From JAHJUB01 sp041653615 [NCBI: Candidatus Ratteibacteria bacterium] (GTDB lineage: Bacteria; Ratteibacteria; UBA8468; MWAK01): a stretch of DNA of 39,125 bases. The position numbers were made by a program, and so were the translations under genes. The stretch spans positions 1-39,125 of the forward strand of contig JBAZEZ010000017.1 of NCBI GenBank assembly GCA_041653615.1, written 5' to 3'. A model generated the notes under the pieces. That model did not search any database. It was not told where the DNA came from and was given only the letters and a program-made list of their open reading frames with translations. Positions 16,708 to 25,345 of this stretch are shown piece by piece; the stretch's first letter is position 1; every line of letters starts with the position of its first letter.

Positions 16708-16738
16708 TTGACATTTGCCGGGTAAGGTGTAGTAAAAT
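16708..16738 (+). promoter_or_regulatory. Promoter driving the cobalamin riboswitch transcript
   Basis: A perfect -35 ttgaca (16708-16713) and -10 taaaat (16733-16738) are 19 bp apart. The predicted start near 16745 is just before the first stem of the aptamer at 16751. Confidence 0.75.
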
Positions 16739-16750
16739 ATATATCGTAAG

Positions 16751-16898
16751 AAGGTGAGTGCTTGGGAAGACGGTGTAAATCCGTCGCGGACCCGCCGCTG
16801 TAACCGGGAACGAAAGCCGTTATCAAGACCACTGCCCCTGACGGGGCGGGAAGGCGCGGCCGGTAGGTAGCCCGGAAGCCAGAAGACCGGCTCATCTT
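16751..16898 (+). ncRNA. Cobalamin riboswitch aptamer
   Basis: The order of conserved blocks matches the B12 riboswitch: gcttgggaa, ggtgtaaatcc, gcggacccgccgctgtaacc, gaccactgcc, gggaaggc and the B12 box agccagaagaccgg. The closing stem pairs aaggtgag (16751-16758) with ctcatctt (16891-16898), with one G-U pair. It lies upstream of an intrinsic terminator and, farther downstream, the btuFCD genes, so cobalamin-dependent transcription control is expected. A palindromic repeat separates the aptamer from the terminator. Confidence 0.93.
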
Positions 16899-16905
16899 TA
16901 AAAGG

Positions 16906-17001
16906 CAGTGAATAGTAAATTGTGAATAGTGAATGGTAAAAGATTTAATGATTTAATTTTTGCGTAGTTACCGTTCACTGTTTACCGTTCACCATTCACT
17001 G
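16906..17001. repeat. Palindromic element (family J) between aptamer and terminator
   Basis: The outer ends cagtgaa (16906-16912) and ttcactg (16995-17001) are complementary. About 34 bases on each side form a long imperfect hairpin, with blocks such as gtgaatagtgaatggtaa facing ttaccgttcactgtttacc. It is built from degenerate gtgaa/ggtaa units. No gene is seen. Confidence 0.75.
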
Positions 17002-17056
17002 CAATCAGGCCCTCGTGGATTGGGGTTAGGAAGGATGGTTTGGGGTGAAAAACGGC

Positions 17057-17094
17057 ATCCCCGACAGGGAGATTTTCCCTGCCGGGGATTTTTT
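17057..17094 (+). terminator. Intrinsic terminator, probable riboswitch expression platform
   Basis: atccccgacaggga (17057-17070) pairs with tccctgccggggat (17076-17089), a 14-bp stem with one mismatch and a 5-base loop, followed by the T-run of tttttta. It precedes the first gene by about 55 bp, as expected for a terminator used to stop transcription when cobalamin is bound. Confidence 0.88.
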
Positions 17095-17149
17095 ATTGAC
17101 GGCCTACCCGACGCCCGCACATCGAGGAAACGGTAAACAGGAGGAAGGG

Positions 17150-17914
17150 ATGGAAGCGAGAAAGAAAGGTTTTACGTTAATTGAGTTGTTGGTGGTTATC
17201 GCGATTATCGCGATTTTGGCCGGGATGCTGCTGCCGGCTTTGAGCAAGGCGCGGGAAAAGGCGAGGCAGGTTTCGTGTATGTCTAACATGAAACAGTTAG
17301 GAGTTGCTTGGTTGATGTACTCTCAGGATTGGGATGAGTATGTCATGCCAGGAGAAGCTCCTAACTGGGGAGTGACTTACTGGTGGGGTACAAACACTGA
17401 CCCGGTGGATTTTACGAAGGGTTTTCTTTGGTCGTATCTCAGCGGTAACACGGTCGTGTTCAGGTGTCCTTCCCAGTCGTGGGGCAGTTACCTTCCTATG
17501 GGTTTGACCAATGAACCAACAACGACATATGGCTACAACGGTTATTATCTGGATAATGTCGATACTTGGAGCGACCCGTGGGGAGCTGCAGCACCTTTAT
17601 TAAAACTTTCACAAATCAAAGATCCCTCTTTGGTTTTTGTGTTCGGGGATGCGATGGTGTACGATAATTTCGCATCAGTGCAAGGGTTCAAAAATACTTC
17701 TCTTTTGGATCCACCTCAAAACTTTATTTACGGATCATTGGGCCCAAACACCAACCCCAGTACGTGTTTTCGACACACGGGATTTGCCAATTTTTGCTTT
17801 GCCGATGGACACGTTGAAGCCATGAATACTGAAGGTGCGCTTTATGCTACCGGTCAGGAAGGATATTTTCTGGGTTCGGTAGGCACGACGAATTCACCGC
17901 ACTATGTGCCTTGA
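17150..17914 (+). CDS. Prepilin-like protein with N-terminal methylation motif and H-X9-DG C-terminus
   Basis: 254 residues. A type IV prepilin leader (MEARKKG, then [24 protein letters not shown] with Glu5 of the mature part) is followed by [19 protein letters not shown] and an aromatic-rich globular domain. The C-terminus carries His-9 residues-Asp-Gly ([12 protein letters not shown]). This is the DUF1559/SBP_bac_10-like group expanded in Planctomycetes, Lentisphaerae and related candidate phyla; function is unknown, presumably a secreted pseudopilin or surface protein. The start at 17150 follows aggaggaa; the longer frame from 17045 crosses the terminator and was rejected. It is the first gene behind the cobalamin riboswitch, which is unexpected. 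Its base composition seems less rich in ccgg than its neighbours. Confidence 0.88.
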   Translation: MEARKKGFTLIELLVVIAIIAILAGMLLPALSKAREKARQVSCMSNMKQLGVAWLMYSQDWDEYVMPGEAPNWGVTYWWGTNTDPVDFTKGFLWSYLSGNTVVFRCPSQSWGSYLPMGLTNEPTTTYGYNGYYLDNVDTWSDPWGAAAPLLKLSQIKDPSLVFVFGDAMVYDNFASVQGFKNTSLLDPPQNFIYGSLGPNTNPSTCFRHTGFANFCFADGHVEAMNTEGALYATGQEGYFLGSVGTTNSPHYVP

Positions 17915-17961
17915 GCAATGGTTTACAGAGTTCGTGTTTAGTAATACGGGAGGATTACGAA

Positions 17962-18408
17962 ATGAAGAAGGGGGTTAGAGAAACTATTTACTGGGTATTG
18001 GCAATTACGGCGGTTTTTGCTGTCGGCCTGATACTTTCAATCTTAATCAGGTCGGGAAAATATTTGCGGAGAGAATATGTTCAGGAGAAAATAGGCCTCA
18101 CAAACGAATTCTCCGGTCGCATAGAGAAGGTCATGCGTGAACTCACAAAAACAACCGCGGAAAATCGGATGTTGTTGATTGAACAATATCTGCAACCAAC
18201 ATTACCGCTAGACAGGAAATCAGGTATTCTAAATGCTCTTGAAACACTTTCCAAGAGTAAAGAATATCAGTTATACTCTGTTAATCGTTACGGAGAGATT
18301 TTTATCAAGGTCGTATTTTACTATTCGGGTGTAAATGGGGAAAACGGACAAATACCGTTCCTCTTCGTCGAAAAAAATAAGCAATTGTTCTTTTTGGAAA
18401 TTCCATGA
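17962..18408 (+). CDS. Hypothetical single-pass membrane protein
   Basis: 148 residues, not recognised. A hydrophobic segment at about 10-28 (WVLAITAVFAVGLILSILI) after a basic start suggests an N-terminal anchor. It is followed by a charged helical stretch (about 35-95) and a small beta-rich end (YGEIFIKVVFYYSG, IPFLFVEKNKQLFFLEIP). The start at 17962 has a good gggagg site; the longer frame from 17911 was not used. It lies between the prepilin-like gene and btuF, so it should share the riboswitch transcript. Confidence 0.7.
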   Translation: MKKGVRETIYWVLAITAVFAVGLILSILIRSGKYLRREYVQEKIGLTNEFSGRIEKVMRELTKTTAENRMLLIEQYLQPTLPLDRKSGILNALETLSKSKEYQLYSVNRYGEIFIKVVFYYSGVNGENGQIPFLFVEKNKQLFFLEIP

Positions 18409-18424
18409 TAATGGTAGCGTCTAA

Positions 18425-19264
18425 ATGAACAAGATAAAATTCATTTTGTGGGTATCGATTTCGATTCTATACGCCGGAGTGATGGTTCAATCGATTCCGG
18501 CCGCAGATTTTCCCCGGCGCATCATATCTCTCGGGCCGGCTTTAACCGAAGAGATTTATCTGCTGGGTGTTCAGGATAAACTGGTCGGATGCACTATTTA
18601 TTGCAATCGACCGGAAGCGGCCAGGCAGAAAACGAAAGTTGGTACGGTGGTGGATGTTAGCGTCGAGAAAATTGTGGCGCTGAAACCAGACCTTGTCCTG
18701 GCAACATCTTTGACTGACCGTCGGGCAAAGGAAAGTTTTCAGCAATTGGGTATGAACGTTGTCGTGTTTCCGGAAGCCAAAAATTTTGACGAAATCTGCC
18801 AACAGTTTCTTAATCTGGGAAAGGTAACGGGTAAAGAAGAAAAGGCGCGGAAAATTGTCGCGCAGTCGAAAAAAGAAGTCAATTCAATAGCCGGGAAGGT
18901 TGAGGGAAGACAGAAACCGAAGGTTTTTCTGGAGATAGGAACAAAGCCGCTGTTTACCGTAACCCGGGACTCGTTTGTCAACGATTTTGTGGTGTTAGCC
19001 GGCGGTGTTAATATTGCGAGTGAGGCAAGGAGCGGTCTTTACAGCCGGGAGAAGGTGGTAGCGCAGAACCCGGATGTGATTATTATCGTGAGCATGGGCG
19101 TGGCCGCGGACCAGGAAAAGAAGGTATGGCAAAAGTTTTGGAACCTGTCCGCGGTTAAGAGCGAGCGAATTTATGTTTTGAACCCGGACAAGGTTTGCAG
19201 TCCTACGCCGTTGGGTTTTGTGGAAACACTGAAGGAATTTTATTTGCTTTTGCATCCGATTTAA
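18425..19264 (+). CDS. btuF: Cobalamin ABC transporter substrate-binding protein
   Basis: Periplasmic binding protein delivering vitamin B12 or corrinoids to BtuCD. The 279 residues have a signal peptide (about 1-26, ending PAADF), then the class III binding-protein fold typical of BtuF/FepB: RIISLGPALTEEIYLLGVQDKLVG, VGTVVDVSVEKIVALKPDLVLA, a long linking helix, and KVFLEIGTKPLFTV with AQNPDVIIIVSMG. The cobalamin riboswitch upstream favours B12 over haem or siderophore. It is 16 bp after the hypothetical gene and upstream of btuC and btuD. No outer-membrane receptor is in the window. Confidence 0.88.
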   Translation: MNKIKFILWVSISILYAGVMVQSIPAADFPRRIISLGPALTEEIYLLGVQDKLVGCTIYCNRPEAARQKTKVGTVVDVSVEKIVALKPDLVLATSLTDRRAKESFQQLGMNVVVFPEAKNFDEICQQFLNLGKVTGKEEKARKIVAQSKKEVNSIAGKVEGRQKPKVFLEIGTKPLFTVTRDSFVNDFVVLAGGVNIASEARSGLYSREKVVAQNPDVIIIVSMGVAADQEKKVWQKFWNLSAVKSERIYVLNPDKVCSPTPLGFVETLKEFYLLLHPI

Positions 19265-19268
19265 TAAT

Positions 19269-19387
19269 TGTCATTCCTGCGGGCTTCGTCTTGTCGTAGG
19301 CGGACTACGTCCAGCCGAAGGCGGATTGTAAGCAGGAATCTATACCGAAAATAAGTGGATTCCCGCTTAATACGTGCGGGAATGACA
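19269..19387. repeat. Palindromic element, family L (tgtcattcc ends)
   Basis: Bounded by tgtcattcc (19269-19277) and ggaatgaca (19379-19387), with internal pairs gtcattcctgc/gcaggaat and ggattcccgc/gcgggaatgac. It occupies almost the whole btuF-btuC gap and ends about 10 bp before the btuC ATG. Confidence 0.75.
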
Positions 19388-19397
19388 TTAATTGATT

Positions 19398-20399
19398 ATG
19401 AAAAATAAACTTGCCGCCTGGTTTTTCTGGACGATTCTTTTGTCCCTACTTCTGCTGGCCGTCGGTCTTTTTTCGTTGGGTGTCGGTTCCAGCGGAGTGA
19501 CGCTGCGCGGGCTTGTTTCCGCAATAACGCAAGGTAAAAACGCCGCCGGATACAGCATTCTTTTTGATATCCGTTTACCGCGGATTATTTTGAGTTTCGC
19601 GGTCGGCGGTTCCCTTGGTCTGGCCGGTGTCATTTTGCAGGGAATGTTTCGCAATCCCCTGGTGGAACCATACACTTTAGGGGTTTCCGGAGGAGCTGCC
19701 CTGGGAGTGACTCTCAATATTGTGCTCAGGTTATCCGGGCATTTCGGAGTTTTATCCCTGCCGGTATCCGGATTTTTGGGTGCGGTCATAGTTTCTTTCC
19801 TGGTCTATTTTCTGGCCGTGAAAAGAGGGACGCTCCGGACCGATTCCTTCTTGCTTACCGGAGTCATGATTAGTTTTATCTCTTCCTCGCTGCTGATGTT
19901 ATTGATGGCGCTTTCGCGTTCCGAAGACCTGCAGGGAATAATTTTCTGGATGATGGGTTCGCTGGAAGAATCAAACCGACTCCTGTTGAGGAGCGAATTA
20001 ATTACGGCTGTGCTCGGTCTCCTTGTTTCCTATCTTTTCGTCTTTGACCTTAATGCGTTCGGGTTGGGTGAAGAAGAGGCGCTTCACCTGGGAGTAAACA
20101 CGGAACGGAGCAAGCGGATTCTTTTCGTCCTTGCCGCCGCACTTACCGGGTTTGCCGTTTCGGTGGCCGGTATTATTGGGTTCGTCGGTCTGGTTGTGCC
20201 TCATTTTGTCCGGATGTTTTTGGGCGGAGACCACCGAATATTACTTATCGGTTCGTTTCTTTCCGGCGCGATATTTTTGATTCTCTGCGACGCTTTAGCC
20301 CGAATCGTGATTGCGCCTTTGGAGTTGCCGGTCGGCGTCATTACGGGGATTCTGGGCGGCACGCTCTTTGTTTACGCTATAAGTAAACGGCGAATATGA
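19398..20399 (+). CDS. btuC: Cobalamin ABC transporter permease
   Basis: FecCD/BtuC-family inner-membrane permease with about ten membrane helices. From the ATG at 19398 it is 333 residues; a TTG at 19392 would add two. Family signatures are visible: DIRLPRIILSFAVGGSLGLAGVILQGMFRNPLVEPYTLGVSGGAALG, GVMISFISSSLLMLL, and GFAVSVAGIIGFVGLVVPHFVRM for the ATPase-coupling region. It works with btuF upstream and btuD downstream. The gaps on both sides are filled with mobile-looking repeats. Confidence 0.95.
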   Translation: MKNKLAAWFFWTILLSLLLLAVGLFSLGVGSSGVTLRGLVSAITQGKNAAGYSILFDIRLPRIILSFAVGGSLGLAGVILQGMFRNPLVEPYTLGVSGGAALGVTLNIVLRLSGHFGVLSLPVSGFLGAVIVSFLVYFLAVKRGTLRTDSFLLTGVMISFISSSLLMLLMALSRSEDLQGIIFWMMGSLEESNRLLLRSELITAVLGLLVSYLFVFDLNAFGLGEEEALHLGVNTERSKRILFVLAAALTGFAVSVAGIIGFVGLVVPHFVRMFLGGDHRILLIGSFLSGAIFLILCDALARIVIAPLELPVGVITGILGGTLFVYAISKRRI

Positions 20400-20421
20400 A
20401 AAAACGATAAACCGCTGAATA

Positions 20422-20596
20422 GGACGCAGATAAGCGCTGAAACTACGGGATAAAGATTTAGAAGAGAATTTTAGGTACTTCTACAGAAGATGAACCGCAG
20501 AGCTCGCAGAGACCGCGAAGAGGTATGGAGCAAAGAAAAAATTAAATAAGATAACTTAAAGTAATTCTCTGCGGTAATCAGCGGTAATCTGCGTCC
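20422..20596. repeat. Family A repeat, copy 3, containing a nested family B repeat
   Basis: The outer ends ggacgcagat (20422-20431) and atctgcgtcc (20587-20596) match copies at 1440 and 5932, but this copy is longer. The extra length is a family B-like element at about 20494-20575, running from accgcagag to ctctgcggt. This is a nested insertion between btuC and btuD. Confidence 0.75.
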
Positions 20597-20615
20597 GATT
20601 AAAATTCTATATAAT

Positions 20616-21398
20616 ATGCTAGAGGTTAAAAATATTTCCTGCGGTTACGGTCAGAAGATTATTCTCCGGGATATTACTTTTTCGGTAAGGGAAGGCGAGA
20701 TTGTCGGGATAATCGGGCCCAACGGTTCCGGTAAGACGACGCTTCTGCGGGCGATTACCAAGGTTATTAAGCCCAGTCGGGGCGAAATTATCCTGAAAGG
20801 TAAAGATGTTAGCCGGATGGATTTTCAGGAATTCGCGAAAACCGCCGCGGTTGTTTCGCAAACTTTGCCCGGCGGCTTCGTGACGTTGAAAGAGTTCGTT
20901 CTGTTAGGGAGGACGCCTTATTTTAAGAAGTTTCAGTTTTTTGAGACCGAAAAGGACCTTCAGTCGGCGCAAAAGGCGATGATGTTGACCGATACCTGGA
21001 GATTGAAGGACCGCTTCCTGGAGGAGATGAGCGGCGGTGAACGGCAGTTGTCTTTGGTCGCCCGTGCCCTGTCTCAAGAGCCGTCCCTGCTTTTTTTAGA
21101 CGAACCAACCAGCCATCTGGACATAACCCATCAGGTGTACATTCTGGACCTTGTCCGAAGGTTAAACAAAGAACTTTCCGTGACGGTTGTGATGGTCCTG
21201 CACGATTTGAATTTGGCCGCAGAGTACTGCGACCGTCTTATTCTGCTTCGGGAAGGCCGAGTTCACTCCACGGGTTACCCAAAAGAAGTTTTAACTTACC
21301 AGACTATAGAAGAGGTTTATCGAACAATAGTGGTGGTAACGGACAGTCCGGTATCCGGCAAGCCGCACGTATTTGTAGTTCCTGCCGAACAGCGCTAA
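20616..21398 (+). CDS. btuD: Cobalamin ABC transporter ATP-binding protein
   Basis: 260-residue ATPase of the BtuD/FepC type. Walker A GPNGSGKTT (34-42), Q-loop AAVVSQTLPGG, signature EEMSGGERQLSL, Walker B LLFLDEPTSHLD and switch histidine VLHDLNLAAEYC are all intact. No Shine-Dalgarno sequence precedes the ATG; a tataat directly abutting the start is too close to be its own promoter. It completes btuFCD. Confidence 0.93.
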   Translation: MLEVKNISCGYGQKIILRDITFSVREGEIVGIIGPNGSGKTTLLRAITKVIKPSRGEIILKGKDVSRMDFQEFAKTAAVVSQTLPGGFVTLKEFVLLGRTPYFKKFQFFETEKDLQSAQKAMMLTDTWRLKDRFLEEMSGGERQLSLVARALSQEPSLLFLDEPTSHLDITHQVYILDLVRRLNKELSVTVVMVLHDLNLAAEYCDRLILLREGRVHSTGYPKEVLTYQTIEEVYRTIVVVTDSPVSGKPHVFVVPAEQR

Positions 21399-21404
21399 CA
21401 CTAA

Positions 21405-21434
21405 TTGATTTCAACCCCTATTTTATAGTAAAAT
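21405..21434 (+). promoter_or_regulatory. Promoter of the epimerase gene (near-leaderless)
   Basis: -35 ttgatt (21405-21410), an 18-bp spacer and -10 taaaat (21429-21434). The ATG at 21444 is 9 bp further on, giving a leader of about 3 bases and no room for a ribosome-binding site. Confidence 0.6.
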
Positions 21435-21443
21435 AATTTTAAT

Positions 21444-22400
21444 ATGGCCAAATACTTGGTAACCGGGGGAGCCGGTTTTATCGGAAGTCACATTGTGACC
21501 CGGCTCAAGGGAGAGGGTCATAGTGTGCGCGTACTGGATAATTTCAGCAGCGGCAAAAAAGAGAACCTGGCCGGCATTACCGGACCCGGTTTAGAGATTT
21601 TGGAAGAGGATATTTGCAACCGTAATGCTTGTGAAGAAGCTTGCGTCGGAATGGATTACGTAATTCACGAGGCGGCCTTGCGTTCTGTTCCGAAATCGTT
21701 GAATGACCCATATTCCTACAACCGTGTTAATATTGACGGTGTGCTGAACGTTCTTTGCGCGGCTAAAGCGGCCGGAGTAAAACAGGTCGCCTTAGCTTCC
21801 TCCAGTTCTGTTTACGGGGAGGCAAGCATCTTTCCGCAGCAGGAGATAAACCTGCCCGCTCCGATTTCACCTTACGCGCTTTCCAAGTTGGCCGGTGAAC
21901 ATTACGGTTACATCTTTACCAAAAATTTCGGTTTGCCGGTTTCGTCGCTGCGTTATTTTAATGTTTTCGGCGAACGCCAGAGCCTGGAAGACGAATACGC
22001 GGTGGTAATCCCCAAATTTATCAGTTGCATGCTGAAAGGAGAGCGGCCGCCGGTACACGGCGATGGGAAACAGTCCCGTGATTTTACCTACGTGGCAAAC
22101 GTGGTGGATGCCACCATTTCAGCTGTTCGAACTATCGCGGCGGCCGGCCTTTCGTTTAACGTCGGCTGCGGAAAAGAAAATTCAATTCTGGAATTGGTTG
22201 CCGCGTTGAATAGAATTCTGGGTACAAAACTGGAGCCTCAATTTACACCGGCGCGGGTCGGTGATGTGCCGCGTACGCTCGCCGATGTTTCCCGGGCGCG
22301 AAAAATACTGGGTTATCAGCCCGGGGTTGATTTTGAATCCGGATTGAACCGGGCGGTGGATTATTTTAAAAAAAGTCTGGGCAAAAAATGCCCGCAATGA
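21444..22400 (+). CDS. NAD-dependent sugar epimerase/dehydratase (extended SDR)
   Basis: 318 residues, most like UDP-glucose/UDP-N-acetylglucosamine 4-epimerases. The NAD-binding GGAGFIGS is at residues 8-15, and the catalytic Tyr144-x3-Lys148 lies in SPYALSKLAGE with an upstream Ser cluster SSSSVYGE. The substrate domain shows RYFNVFGERQ, VHGDGKQSRDFTYVANVVDA and GDVPRTLADVSRARKILGYQP. It probably supplies a nucleotide-sugar for surface glycans. The exact sugar is not determinable. Confidence 0.9.
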   Translation: MAKYLVTGGAGFIGSHIVTRLKGEGHSVRVLDNFSSGKKENLAGITGPGLEILEEDICNRNACEEACVGMDYVIHEAALRSVPKSLNDPYSYNRVNIDGVLNVLCAAKAAGVKQVALASSSSVYGEASIFPQQEINLPAPISPYALSKLAGEHYGYIFTKNFGLPVSSLRYFNVFGERQSLEDEYAVVIPKFISCMLKGERPPVHGDGKQSRDFTYVANVVDATISAVRTIAAAGLSFNVGCGKENSILELVAALNRILGTKLEPQFTPARVGDVPRTLADVSRARKILGYQPGVDFESGLNRAVDYFKKSLGKKCPQ

Positions 22401-22423
22401 CAATTTTTTAACGGAGAGAATCT

Positions 22424-23599
22424 ATGGGAATGTGGATTGGGCGCGGCCGGAAAGCACGGCGTTGTTACGGATTTGATGAAATAGCTTTGGCGCCGGGTGT
22501 TAAAACGATTGACCCGGTTGAGGTGGATACTTCCTGGACTTTTGCCGGATACCAGTTTGGCCATCCGGTTATTGCCGCCGCGATGGACGGGGTGGTAGAT
22601 GTGCGCCTGGCCGTGGAGATGGGTAAACTGGGAGGTCTGGCGGTTTTGAATTTGGAAGGCATCCAAACACGTTACGAAAACCCCGAACAGGTTAAGGAAA
22701 AAATTATCAAGGCGCGTCAGAATGAAGTGACCGCCCTTATTCAATCTTGTTACCGGGAGCCGGTTAAAGAAGAACTGATAACCAGGCGGATAAAGGAGAT
22801 TAAAAAGGGCGGTGTCATCTGCGCAGTTTCAGCTATTCCGCAAAAGGCGGAACGCTACGGCGTTCTGGCAGAGGAAGCCGGCGCGGATATTTTTGTCGTG
22901 CAGTCAACCGTATCCAGCGTTACCCATATATCCAAACGTTACGAACCCCTGGATATCAAGGCTTTCTGCCGGAAGATGCGCATCCCGGTTATTTTGGGTA
23001 ACTGCGTTACCTATGAAGTGGCGCTTCAACTGATGGAAGCCGGCGCCGGCGGTATCCTGGTGGGCATCGGCCCGGGCGCCGCTTGTACCACCCGGGAAGT
23101 TTTGGGTATCGGCGTTCCCCAGGTTACCGCAACCTGTGATTGCGCCGCGGCCCGGGATTTTTATCATAAGATGTGCGGACGTTACGTTCCGATTATTACC
23201 GACGGCGGAATGACCGGAAGCGGTGATATCTGCAAAGCGATTGCTTCCGGAGCCGACGCGGTTATGGTCGGTTCAATTCTCGCCCGGGCGGAAGAAGCGC
23301 CGGGCAAAGGTTTCCACTGGGGTATGGCGACCTCCGATGAAAATCTGCCCAGGGGTACCAGAGTCAGCGTTGGAATTACCGGAACCCTGAAAGAGATTCT
23401 CTTGGGTCCGGCCCGGGTTGACGACGGAAGCCAGAACCTGGTCGGCGCGCTTCGGACGTCAATGGGCAGCCTGGGTTGCAAATCACTGCGGGAAATGCAG
23501 TTGGTGGAAATAACTATTGCGCCGTCGATTAAAACCGAAGGCAAGGTTTTTCAGAGCGCCCGTAAAGCCGCCAGCTTATTGCCTGATTCAAAAGTTTAG
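22424..23599 (+). CDS. guaB3: GuaB3-family IMP dehydrogenase-related protein
   Basis: 391-residue TIM-barrel protein of the IMPDH/GMPR superfamily without the CBS pair of classical GuaB. It starts [25 protein letters not shown] and has [32 protein letters not shown], the nucleotide/catalytic loop [18 protein letters not shown] (Cys about 221) and [25 protein letters not shown]. These features match the GuaB3 group best known from Actinobacteria and Cyanobacteria rather than GuaB or GuaC. The exact reaction here is uncertain. A ggagag site precedes the ATG. Confidence 0.85.
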   Translation: MGMWIGRGRKARRCYGFDEIALAPGVKTIDPVEVDTSWTFAGYQFGHPVIAAAMDGVVDVRLAVEMGKLGGLAVLNLEGIQTRYENPEQVKEKIIKARQNEVTALIQSCYREPVKEELITRRIKEIKKGGVICAVSAIPQKAERYGVLAEEAGADIFVVQSTVSSVTHISKRYEPLDIKAFCRKMRIPVILGNCVTYEVALQLMEAGAGGILVGIGPGAACTTREVLGIGVPQVTATCDCAAARDFYHKMCGRYVPIITDGGMTGSGDICKAIASGADAVMVGSILARAEEAPGKGFHWGMATSDENLPRGTRVSVGITGTLKEILLGPARVDDGSQNLVGALRTSMGSLGCKSLREMQLVEITIAPSIKTEGKVFQSARKAASLLPDSKV

Positions 23600-23618
23600 G
23601 AGTTACTAAATAAAATCC

Positions 23619-23637
23619 GGCCGGCTTTCGGCCTTTT
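23619..23637 (+). terminator. Short hairpin with T-run after guaB3
   Basis: ggccg (23619-23623) and cggcc (23629-23633) form a 5-bp GC stem with loop gcttt, followed by tttta. It directly abuts the next ATG. A weak intrinsic terminator is plausible. Confidence 0.45.
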
Positions 23638-25323
23638 ATGAATTTAGATTCAGTAAGAAAGGTTGTTTTTTCTGGTTTTCTTTTTGTATTGCTCTCAGGT
23701 TGCGGATCTGCTTCAATTTCCAACCCGAAGACGGATACTCTTGTCCTGGCGACCACCAACGACCCCAAGACTTTTAATACCATCCTGGCCAAAGAGACCA
23801 GTTCAACCGCGATCACCGGTTTTATTTTTGAAGGGTTGACCCGCACCAACGGTGTTACCACGGAAGTAGAGCCGGGTTTGGCCGAGAGCTGGAAGGTCAG
23901 CGATTCCGGTCGTACCTGGGATTTTAAACTGCGTAAAACCCTCTGGTCAGACGGAAAGCCCGTTACCGCCGACGATGTAATTTTCACCTTCCGCGACCTG
24001 ATTTACAATCCGGATATTCCAACCAGCAGCCGGGACGTTTTTATGGTTTCCGGCCGGGAGATTAAGGTTGAAGAAGTAGCGGAGGATAGAATTCGTTTCA
24101 CGCTGCCGGCGCCGTTTGCACCGTTCCTGCGCCAGTTGGGCCAGGATATTTTGCCGGCCCACCGGCTTCGGCCGGCGCTGCGGTCCGGCCGGTTCAACGC
24201 CACCTGGGGCGTGGATGCCCGTCCGTCGGAGATAGTCGGCACCGGACCTTTCATCCTTTCCGAGTACCGTATCGGAGAAAAAGTGGTTTTAGCCGCCAAT
24301 CCTTATTATTACAAAAAGGATAAAACCGGCCGCTCCTTACCCTACCTCAAACGCATTGTTATTTTAATCGTACCGGACCAGAACGCGGAACTCCTGCGGT
24401 TTTTGCAGGGCGAGATAGACTCAATTTCGGTGCGCGGACAGGATTATAAACTGCTTAAACCCCAGGAAGCGAAACGCAATTTTACCATTTATAATACCGG
24501 TCCGGCTTTAGGCGAGAATTTTCTCGCTTTTAACCAGAATTCCAAGGCGCCGATTTCCGCTTACAAATCGGCCTGGTTCCGGAACCGCGTGTTTCGCCGG
24601 GCAATTTCGTACGGTTTGGACCGGGAAAGCATGACCCGCAATGTTTACGCCGGACTGGCTTATCCCCAGTGGGGTCCGATGAATCAAAGCGGTGGTTATT
24701 TCTATAACCCGAAAGTCAAGGAATATCCGTATAATCCGGAAGAGAGTCGGCGCCTGCTGAAAGATGCCGGTTTTCAATACCGCAACGGAATTCTCTACGA
24801 CTCAACCGGACACCGGGTGGAGTTTACCCTGCTTACCAACGGTGATACCAGCGAGCGGGTTCAGATGGCAACCCTTATTCTGGATGACCTTGATAAATTG
24901 GGTATCAAGGTGCATTTTCTGCCGGTGGATTTCAACAATCTGGTTAACCGGATGGTCGCGAGTTACGACTGGGAGGCGGTTATTCTCGGTCTGACCGGAG
25001 GGATTGAGCCGCACGGCGGCCGGAATGTGTGGCATTCTTCCGGACAGCTTCACCTGTGGAATCCCAGGCAAAAGGAACCGGATACTGTTTGGGAGAAGGA
25101 GATTGACGGCATTTTTGAAAAGGCGGCCTGCGAACTGGACAATACTAAAAGAAAGGTTTTATATGACCGCTGGCAGATGATAGTCTCCGAAGAAGTTCCG
25201 GTCATCTACCTGGTTAATCCGGCGGCTCTATACGCGGTGCGAAACCGTTTCGGAAACCTTAAGCCAACCGGTTACGGCGGCGTGTTTTACAACATTGAGG
25301 ATATTTATATTACAACTAAATAA
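23638..25323 (+). CDS. Extracellular solute-binding protein family 5 (peptide/oligopeptide-type lipoprotein)
   Basis: 561 residues with a lipoprotein signal peptide (lipobox LLSGC, Cys about 22). Family 5 features run throughout: TLVLATTNDPKTFNTIL, GLTRTNGVTTEVEPGLAESWKVSDSGRTWDFKLRKTLWSDGKPVTADDVIFTFRDL, VGTGPFILSEYRIGEKVVLAANPYYY and FRRAISYGLDRESM. It would capture peptides or other small solutes for an ABC importer, but no permease or ATPase genes adjoin it, so it is an orphan binding protein here. The start codon directly follows a hairpin and has no Shine-Dalgarno site. Confidence 0.92.
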   Translation: MNLDSVRKVVFSGFLFVLLSGCGSASISNPKTDTLVLATTNDPKTFNTILAKETSSTAITGFIFEGLTRTNGVTTEVEPGLAESWKVSDSGRTWDFKLRKTLWSDGKPVTADDVIFTFRDLIYNPDIPTSSRDVFMVSGREIKVEEVAEDRIRFTLPAPFAPFLRQLGQDILPAHRLRPALRSGRFNATWGVDARPSEIVGTGPFILSEYRIGEKVVLAANPYYYKKDKTGRSLPYLKRIVILIVPDQNAELLRFLQGEIDSISVRGQDYKLLKPQEAKRNFTIYNTGPALGENFLAFNQNSKAPISAYKSAWFRNRVFRRAISYGLDRESMTRNVYAGLAYPQWGPMNQSGGYFYNPKVKEYPYNPEESRRLLKDAGFQYRNGILYDSTGHRVEFTLLTNGDTSERVQMATLILDDLDKLGIKVHFLPVDFNNLVNRMVASYDWEAVILGLTGGIEPHGGRNVWHSSGQLHLWNPRQKEPDTVWEKEIDGIFEKAACELDNTKRKVLYDRWQMIVSEEVPVIYLVNPAALYAVRNRFGNLKPTGYGGVFYNIEDIYITTK

Positions 25324-25345
25324 TTATCCAATAGCACAATAATTT

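Noticed and set aside
17045-17149. Extended N-terminus of the prepilin-like protein
   Set aside because: It would be translated through the terminator hairpin and would displace the prepilin leader; the ATG at 17150 has a strong ribosome-binding site.
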